From the IMG/VR virus record IMGVR_UViG_3300047557_002998, positions 1 through 24,920 of that record: a stretch of 24,920 bases of DNA; one strand, 5' to 3'. Below the pieces are notes generated by a model that worked only from the letters and a program-made list of their open reading frames with translations, was not told where the DNA came from and did not search any database. The translations under genes and the position numbers were made by a program. The DNA comes from a virus. This document shows positions 20,535 to 24,920 of the stretch, one piece after another; the stretch's first letter is position 1, and each line of letters begins with the position of its first letter.

Positions 20535-21145
20535 GACGTCCACCATTCCGTTTCGACGGGGTCCGAGCTCGGATCTTCGATTCGGTCACGGTCGCGCCGC
20601 ATCAACTCCAACACCACGTAGTCGTGGCGTGCCGTGTGGCCCTTGCAGGCCGGGCCGTAGAACTCGGGGCGTCCCACCAGGATTGCGCGCCGCGTGACCG
20701 TGGCCCAGCGGAACAGTTGGTTGTATCGCCCCTTGCCGTATTCAAAGTTGGTCCGCACCAGGCAGATCACTCGATTGGCGAACCGCAGCGCGTGAGCAGC
20801 GTGAGAGCCGTCCGCGCCGTTGGCGTAGGGCGAGTTCATGATCGCGACGTCGAACGCGTCACGCCTGGGCTTCCACGCCAGGAAGTCGCCCTCGTGCACC
20901 TCTAGCGCCGGGTGACGAATCTCCCGGAGCCGCGCGCACATTGCCGGGTCCCGCTCCACAGCCGTCACCCGCACGTTCATTGGGAACGCTCGGACCAGGC
21001 CACCGTCCCCCGCACTCGGCTCCAACACGCTCTGCCCGCGCGAGAGCTCCGCCCAGTCCGCAATCCGCCGAGCCAAGTCTCTGCTCGTGAAATACTGGTC
21101 CTGGGCCTCGCCCTGCTCGCTGTACTCGTACTCCAGTTCGCTCAT
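20531..21145 (-). CDS. DNA adenine methyltransferase-like protein with NSPY motif
   Basis: The 204-residue protein carries the marks of an N6-adenine DNA methyltransferase. QYFTSRDLARRIADWA near 17-32 resembles the motif-X/SAM pocket entry, LEPSAGDGGLV at 41-51 is motif I, VERDP near 63-67 is the acidic motif II, EGDFLAW near 85-91 is motif III and NSPY at 104-107 is the catalytic motif IV, with Ser in place of the usual Pro in NPPY. It is short and lacks an obvious target recognition domain, so specificity may be loose or it may act with another protein. Phages use such enzymes to mask DNA from restriction. It is ATGA-coupled to the gene upstream; no restriction partner is present. Confidence 0.72.
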   Translation of the reverse strand: MSELEYEYSEQGEAQDQYFTSRDLARRIADWAELSRGQSVLEPSAGDGGLVRAFPMNVRVTAVERDPAMCARLREIRHPALEVHEGDFLAWKPRRDAFDVAIMNSPYANGADGSHAAHALRFANRVICLVRTNFEYGKGRYNQLFRWATVTRRAILVGRPEFYGPACKGHTARHDYVVLELMRRDRDRIEDPSSDPVETEWWTS

Positions 21146-21918
21146 GCCTGCCCTCTAGCACCTGGAGCAGTGACGAACACCATGTCCGAGCGCATCGCCT
21201 CGATCGTGAGTACTCCCTTGAACCGCCGCACCAACGTGGCGTTGGCGGCCGTCGAAAGCGCCTCAAAAAGAGGGACGTCGTCGACCTTGTCGGCCGGCAT
21301 CTTACTGAACGAGAGCGCTGCATGCGTGTCTCGCGCCACACCGACCACCCGATCGATATTCAACATCCCGTCATGCGCCCAATCCGAGATCAACGATCCT
21401 ACGCCCACAAGAGAGCGCAGCGCGAGATAGACGGCACGCTTGTCGCACGGCAAAGAGATTGCGCCGCCCCACCAAGCCATCTCCTCCGGCAGTCCGGACA
21501 TTGCCGCCGTGATAATCGACAGGCCCATCTCGTGGCGACTGCAACCGTGGGATCCCAACAGAGCGTCGACCGCGCCGAGCAGCGAAATCTTGACCGCTGG
21601 CGCTGGCGCCGGGGCATCGCCCAAAACCTGGGACCGGTAGCACTCCACTAGTGTGGCCATGCCTGGGGCGATTGGTGCGATCTCCTCCAAAAGCTCGCAA
21701 GCGCCGAGCAGCCACAGTCGTGGACTCACCACCAAATCTGAGACCAGCAATGCAATCGCCAGCTGCGTCACGTTCGCCCAGTCCTCTTCCGGCGTCCCAT
21801 GCCGGAAGTCAGCATCCTGCACGATGCCCGTCGCCTTGATCACCGGCGCAAACCCCTCAACCAGAAAGCGGGCTCGCAATTCGACGCGAGCGGCTTTTGC
21901 CTCTTCTATCGTTGTCAT
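21142..21918 (-). CDS. Unknown 258-residue helical protein
   Basis: The ATG follows the strong CGAAAGGACAAC leader. The product is largely helical with regular hydrophobic spacing: TTIEEAKAARVELRARFLVE at the start, then LAIALLVSDLVVSPRLWLLG, LLEEIAPIAPGMATLVECYR, an Ala/Pro linker and KISLLGAVDALLGSHGCSRH. The C-terminal half has a GMLNIDRVVGVARDTHAALS segment and a final VLTIEAMRSDMVFVTAPG. The regularity suggests a repeat or bundle fold. It heads the sub-operon with the methyltransferase. No family recognised. Confidence 0.55.
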   Translation of the reverse strand: MTTIEEAKAARVELRARFLVEGFAPVIKATGIVQDADFRHGTPEEDWANVTQLAIALLVSDLVVSPRLWLLGACELLEEIAPIAPGMATLVECYRSQVLGDAPAPAPAVKISLLGAVDALLGSHGCSRHEMGLSIITAAMSGLPEEMAWWGGAISLPCDKRAVYLALRSLVGVGSLISDWAHDGMLNIDRVVGVARDTHAALSFSKMPADKVDDVPLFEALSTAANATLVRRFKGVLTIEAMRSDMVFVTAPGARGQA

Positions 21919-21934
21919 GTTGTCCTTTCGTTGG
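21916..21934 (-). promoter_or_regulatory. Strong ribosome binding site, copy 2 of an identical 19-base leader
   Basis: The leader CCAACGAAAGGACAACATG is identical to the one at 12317-12335. A short GGAGC/GCTCC hairpin lies immediately upstream, and the previous gene ends about 30 bases before the repeat. CGAAAGGA also precedes the starts at 23081 and 23507. Confidence 0.55.
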
Positions 21935-21962
21935 AGCCAAAGCGCTCCGAGTCGTCAAGCTA

Positions 21963-22328
21963 TCATCGCCGATCAGCCGCGGCAAGCAACTCGCGCACTC
22001 CAGCGGCGCGCCACCGCGGCAAGAGCCTGCGAGATAGCACCAGCAGGCGCTGAAGCCTATGGGGCCACTCATTGGGCGGCCGCTGGCACGTCGGGCAGTC
22101 AACCTGCGCGAACCCGTCGTCACCGTGCGATGTGGCGCACTTGCAGTAACGCGCCTGGAACTTTTCCAAGATCTCGGCTGGGTGAATGGTGCAGTTCGTT
22201 GCGTTCAAGCGAGCCAAGCCGCGGGGAGCCGAAGCGCCAGCACCCCATCGCCGGCTATTACACCCGCAGACCGCCCCTTGAGCCAATGGGAGTCCGCAAG
22301 ACGGGCACCGTCGCTGTGGCTCGCTCAC
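21963..22328 (-). CDS. Zinc-binding protein with two Cys clusters
   Basis: The 121-residue product starts at a GTG in a GTGA overlap. It has CPSC and CGC (Cys 8, 11, 21, 23), a compact zinc ribbon, then a second set at Cys 46, 62, 64, 78 and 81 (NCTIHPAEILEKFQARYCKC and VDCPTCQRPP). The C-terminus is a basic helix (HRLQRLLVLSRRLLPRWRAAG) that could contact nucleic acid. Such small phage proteins are often DNA- or RNA-binding; the specific role is unknown. Confidence 0.6.
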   Translation of the reverse strand: MSEPQRRCPSCGLPLAQGAVCGCNSRRWGAGASAPRGLARLNATNCTIHPAEILEKFQARYCKCATSHGDDGFAQVDCPTCQRPPNEWPHRLQRLLVLSRRLLPRWRAAGVRELLAAADRR

Positions 22329-22555
22329 GGCAAGCTCCGATAGGCCAGCTTGGCTAGGTTAGCCGCTACCTGCTCCGCCACGGCAGAGACCGAAGCCCCC
22401 CCACGAATCGCCGCAGCATCGACGCGGTCCCCACTAGTGAACTTGCCTCGCATCCCGTTTTCGTAGACCCCAACAGCGGTCCCCTTGATCCGGACGTCGC
22501 CCTTGGTTTCGTTGACCTCAATCGAGACTTCCAGGGTGAACTTCTTGGCGCTCAT
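22325..22555 (-). CDS. Small protein, paralogue of its upstream neighbour
   Basis: The 76-residue product has KKFTLEVSIEVNETKGDVRI followed by KGTAVGVYENGMRGKFT and a C-terminal helix (VSAVAEQVAANLAKLAYRSLP). The neighbour at 22552-22809 has the same order: KRFTLAVLV, KGEALLRYGDGGARRFT and a helix. The shared layout of two strands, a turn and a helix suggests a small alpha/beta fold, duplicated in tandem. It is linked to both neighbours by ATGA or GTGA overlaps. Function unknown. Confidence 0.6.
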   Translation of the reverse strand: MSAKKFTLEVSIEVNETKGDVRIKGTAVGVYENGMRGKFTSGDRVDAAAIRGGASVSAVAEQVAANLAKLAYRSLP

Positions 22556-22809
22556 GCTTTCACCGCCGGTTCTGGCTCCACTACTGGCGCTTCTTCACAA
22601 GCCATTGTGGCCAATTCCCCCACCACCATCGCCTCAACAGAAGGCACGTCTATCCGCTCCAGAACGTCGAACGTTCTCTCGACGGTAAATCGACGGGCGC
22701 CGCCGTCGCCATATCGCAGAAGCGCTTCGCCTTTCACAGCTAGCCCACGGTGAACGGACTCACTTGTGACCAAAACCGCCAATGTGAACCTCTTGGATCT
22801 CACGCTCAC
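22552..22809 (-). CDS. Small protein, paralogue of its downstream neighbour
   Basis: I chose the GTG at 22809, whose GTGA overlaps the stop of the gene upstream; the much longer open frame to 23187 is Arg/Gly-rich and overlaps that gene completely. The 85-residue product begins SVRSKRFTLAVLVTSESVHR, continues with VKGEALLRYGDGGARRFTVE and has a helix with EAMVVGELATMACEEAP, ending in an acidic Pro/Glu tail. It aligns by pattern with the next gene, indicating tandem duplication. No known function. Confidence 0.6.
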   Translation of the reverse strand: MSVRSKRFTLAVLVTSESVHRGLAVKGEALLRYGDGGARRFTVERTFDVLERIDVPSVEAMVVGELATMACEEAPVVEPEPAVKA

Positions 22810-23081
22810 ACCCCACCGCCTTCCTCTGACGTGCGTTTGCCCAGGCCGGGATCTCGCATGTCTCCGTGTGCCACTAGGCTCGTCAGTAGAGCGTCGGCCA
22901 AAACCCACATGTCGTAAGCGGCCGCATGCTGGCCCTCCCCGTAACCCCCGCTGTCTGCAGTGACCACGATCTCCAGCGCGCGTCGCTCGACCAATGACAG
23001 TGCCAGAACCGCTTTTGCGGCTTGGTAAAGCCGCGTCCCTGGCTCGACCGCCGCCCGCGTCTTCTCGGTTGTTTCGTCCAT
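22806..23081 (-). CDS. Unknown 91-residue helical protein
   Basis: Start is an ATG with CGAAAGGAGAGCAAG upstream. The product is mostly helical: TTEKTRAAVEPGTRLYQAAK, AVLALSLVERRALEIVV, then a GGYGEGQHAAAYDMWVLADALL segment and a charged end. The hydrophobic/charged pattern resembles a small bundle protein. It follows a 78-base gap that holds a CCCCC/GGGGG hairpin but no convincing promoter. Unrecognised. Confidence 0.55.
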   Translation of the reverse strand: MDETTEKTRAAVEPGTRLYQAAKAVLALSLVERRALEIVVTADSGGYGEGQHAAAYDMWVLADALLTSLVAHGDMRDPGLGKRTSEEGGGV

Positions 23082-23159
23082 GACTTGCTCTCCTTTCGTC
23101 CCCCAGAGTTTGGCCCAGAGGGGGGAACCCTATAGGCCGAAACTCCACCCCAATATAGC

Positions 23160-23507
23160 TCACGGCCGCGCCCAGACCTCGCAGCAAGCTCGGGCCAAGA
23201 TGGCGACTTCATCGGGGTACAGCCTATCGGCCAAGAACTCCCGCCTGCTCAGTTCGAACCCCCCCATAGGGCTCCAGCACGCAACCGGTGTCAGGTGCCT
23301 GTTTCCCACGCTGTCCTCGTCGTACTCCTCACCCAAGATCTCGATCCCAGTCTCGCCCTTGCTCAACTGGTAAGAGCGCGTGAACGTCACCCCGGCCATG
23401 GGCATCCCATCCGTTGAGGGCGGGGGTGGGCTGGGCGTGTCCTCTACGGTTTGGCGGGCTCGTCCACTCGGTCTCCGCGCCGAGCGCGTTGCTTGTCTTC
23501 CACTCAT
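23160..23507 (-). CDS. Unknown 115-residue protein
   Basis: The ATG at 23507 has CGAAAGGAAAGAGAACC upstream, which decides it against the longer frame to 23657. The first 40 residues are basic and then Pro-rich (RQATRSARRPSGRARQ and PSPPPPSTDG), likely disordered. The rest is a mixed fold with TFTRSYQLSKGETGIEILGE, PVACWSPMGGFELSRREFLA and a helix (YPDEVAILARACCEVWARP). Function not recognised. Confidence 0.55.
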   Translation of the reverse strand: MSGRQATRSARRPSGRARQTVEDTPSPPPPSTDGMPMAGVTFTRSYQLSKGETGIEILGEEYDEDSVGNRHLTPVACWSPMGGFELSRREFLADRLYPDEVAILARACCEVWARP

Positions 23508-23565
23508 TGGTTCTCTTTCCTTTCGTTGCCGCCTTTGCGGCTTTCTGCTCCCGACTTTCGGGAGG

Positions 23566-23958
23566 CTAGAGTTTGGTTTCGGCTCGGTTGTCGAACGAGT
23601 CGGCCCCTCCATGGAGCCGAACTTGGTCCTTACAGGGATTGGGGTAGCCGGACTCATCGCGAAACCACCGTTGGTTCATGTCGCGAACACATGAGCGCAT
23701 TGTCTTCGGTCCTCGATCGCACGTCGGGGTCGCTTGCGCTGTCCTCCAGCACCCACCATTGCCATGTGGCCAGCAGCTGGCTGGCGCCACTTCAGGCTCA
23801 GTCCTCCCAAAAAGCGAATCCCACCAAAGATCAAACGCTGCCCGCGTCACCTTCTCCACGTGAGTAAGCGGCAACTCCTGGGCCCAAACCTGCCAGGTCA
23901 AAAAACCAGTGTCGCTGGCCTGAGTCAGTAAGATCGAATTCTTGGCCCGGCTTCGCAT
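23566..23958 (-). CDS. Unknown 130-residue Cys-containing protein
   Basis: The frame from the ATG at 23958 reads TWQVWAQELPLTHVEKVTRA and AAFDLWWDSLFGRTEPEVAP, then a Cys-rich part (SCWPHGNGGCWRTAQATPTC and SCVRDMNQRWF, NPCKD). The five Cys could bind metal. The start is not firm: an ATG at 23980, in a -1 relative frame and ATGA-coupled to the gene upstream, opens a 49-residue frame that also looks coding at first; a T6 run at 23905-23900 lies where the two would join. Role unknown. Confidence 0.5.
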   Translation of the reverse strand: MRSRAKNSILLTQASDTGFLTWQVWAQELPLTHVEKVTRAAFDLWWDSLFGRTEPEVAPASCWPHGNGGCWRTAQATPTCDRGPKTMRSCVRDMNQRWFRDESGYPNPCKDQVRLHGGADSFDNRAETKL

Positions 23959-23976
23959 TCGTTGCTCTGCACGAAC

Positions 23977-24267
23977 TCATGATTCGTCTCCAGGAAACGC
24001 GAGCCTGCACAGGACACCCACGCCAAAGGCATTTGCCCGCTCCTCGTTAGCGAGTCGAACGCGGAGGGCCTCGCGGCCTGCTCGCTCGGAGGCGAGGCAT
24101 CGGCGCGCCCGACGCAGATCGCGCTCCAGTGCGGCGACCAGCTCACGCAACCTGGAAACCTCGTCTTTGCGGGCCTGCCTGTCCGCATGGGACAAAGCCG
24201 CCGGCATGCGCTTATCTGCCTCGCTGGACAAGAGGCGCGAGCCTCGTCTGTACGCCGCCGCGCTCAC
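23977..24267 (-). CDS. Coiled-coil protein, 96 residues
   Basis: The GTG at 24267 overlaps the previous stop (GTGA). Most of the chain is a charged coiled coil: KDEVSRLRELVAALERDLRR, CLASERAGREALRVRLANEE, with a basic start and a short GVGVLCRLAFPGDES tail. A homodimer or a partner for the next coiled-coil protein upstream is plausible, since both share this character and are coupled. No specific family. Confidence 0.55.
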   Translation of the reverse strand: MSAAAYRRGSRLLSSEADKRMPAALSHADRQARKDEVSRLRELVAALERDLRRARRCLASERAGREALRVRLANEERANAFGVGVLCRLAFPGDES

Positions 24268-24833
24268 GACTTCTCCTCTTGGTCGTAGAACCAGATTGCA
24301 GTGCTCAGCTCTCTCGAATCGTGCTTCGCGGCGTCGCTGACCTCGCAGTCTTCCAGGCGATCCTCCCAGCTGTAGGCTGTCAACTGACGGGCCAGCATCA
24401 CGACCTCTTCGGCCTTTTTGAGTCTCCGTTCGGCAGCGCCGGCCCGACCGATCCACTCGTCCATCTCGTCGAGCAAATGCCTGACGCGCGCCCCTAGGTC
24501 GTCGAAGATGACCGCGCGCCCGTCCAGCGCGTCGAGCACCTCGCGGAGCCTCACATCCTCAGGCTTCGCCAGCTCCTCGGCGAGACTCTCGATGCGCAAC
24601 GCCATCGACTCGACCTGGCTGGCCAGCGAGGCGTTCTCGGAGCTGAGGTGGTCGCTGTTGGAACGCAGGACCTCGTTCTCGCGTCGGAGCGGGGCAACCG
24701 CTTGCGCGACGGCTCGGCACTCCATACCACCGGGAGCGGGGCACCGGGCGAGGTTCACGGGCGGTTCAAACCGCTCCTCGTCGCCAAAGCCGATGAGGCG
24801 CGAGCAGACCGAGCAGACACTTTCGTCGGTCAC
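24264..24833 (-). CDS. Zinc-ribbon and coiled-coil protein, 189 residues
   Basis: I chose the GTG at 24833, which overlaps the TGA of the frame entering from the right (GTGA) and has GGAGGT six bases upstream; a TTG at 24893 would overlap that frame for 60 bases. Cys 7, 10, 31 and 39 (CSVC, then RCPAPGGMEC) form a probable zinc site. From 40 to 150 the chain is coiled coil (RRENEVLRSNSDHLSSENAS, QVESMALRIESLAEELAK, VRHLLDEMDEWIG). Such proteins may be regulators or structural adaptors. Unrecognised. Confidence 0.55.
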   Translation of the reverse strand: MTDESVCSVCSRLIGFGDEERFEPPVNLARCPAPGGMECRAVAQAVAPLRRENEVLRSNSDHLSSENASLASQVESMALRIESLAEELAKPEDVRLREVLDALDGRAVIFDDLGARVRHLLDEMDEWIGRAGAAERRLKKAEEVVMLARQLTAYSWEDRLEDCEVSDAAKHDSRELSTAIWFYDQEEKS

Positions 24834-24920
24834 AGCGCACCTCCGACATCGGGGCCACCCATGCCGCCGGCCGTTCGCTGTGGGGGGCAGCAAAAGAGAT
24901 CACATGCACGAGTCAGGTCA
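24830..24920 (-). CDS. C-terminal end of a gene entering from the right edge
   Basis: The frame that ends with the TGA at 24830-24832 stays open to the window edge and reads DLTRACDLFCCPPQRTAGG before MGGPDVGGAL. The GTGA overlap and GGAGGT at its end, serving the next gene, support it as real. Too little is visible for any call. Confidence 0.35.
   Translation of the reverse strand, partial: DLTRACDLFCCPPQRTAGGMGGPDVGGAL

Noticed and set aside
23082-23159. Promoter in the gap upstream of the gene at 23081
   Set aside because: A TATAGG-like box exists but no -35 at proper spacing; only a small CCCCC/GGGGG hairpin is visible.
22810-23187. Long N-terminal extension of the gene ending at 22552
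   Set aside because: Arg/Gly-rich and fully overlapping the better gene 22806-23081; the GTG at 22809 fits the coupling pattern.

Overview
This window is the head, DNA-packaging and tail-start module of a tailed bacteriophage (Caudoviricetes). A contractile-tail sheath protein runs off the left edge, so the virion was probably a myovirus. Every gene I can support lies on the minus strand, so transcription runs from base 24920 down to base 1. Genes are packed edge to edge, mostly with 4-base ATGA or GTGA overlaps or TGATG junctions, and no gene-free stretch exceeds about 200 bases. The DNA is GC-rich. I see no integrase, repressor, tRNA or CRISPR array, so lifestyle and host cannot be read from this piece.

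In transcription order: 24920-18770 is a run of small accessory genes, mostly unrecognised, including zinc-ribbon proteins, coiled-coil proteins, an adenine-type DNA methyltransferase and an HTH/zinc-ribbon protein. 18698-14716 holds the large terminase, three small proteins and the portal. 14713-12614 is a MuF minor head protein fused through a long Ala/Lys coiled coil to a C-terminal ADP-ribosyltransferase (ART) domain. 12614-9721 is an accessory island containing a macro-domain/zinc-ribbon protein, an ASCH-like DUF3850 protein and a transglutaminase-like protein with a zinc ribbon. 9724-5060 encodes virion or assembly proteins, a probable scaffold and the major capsid protein, ending at a rho-independent terminator. 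4980-1 encodes small proteins, head-tail connectors, a gp10-type protein, a probable tail terminator and the sheath.

The most interesting reading is an ADP-ribose axis. The capsid-associated MuF protein carries the R, STS and ExE residues of an ART. Two small genes downstream, the same operon encodes a macro domain, a fold that binds or removes ADP-ribose. MuF-ART toxins are known; a co-transcribed phage macro domain that could act as antidote, immunity or counter-defence partner is the candidate new system.

Other points are repeated use of CxxC zinc modules on unrelated proteins, a beta module shared by the sheath and another virion-region protein, two interleaved inverted repeats before the capsid gene, and places where the coding frame appears to slip +1 (two at CCC-T).
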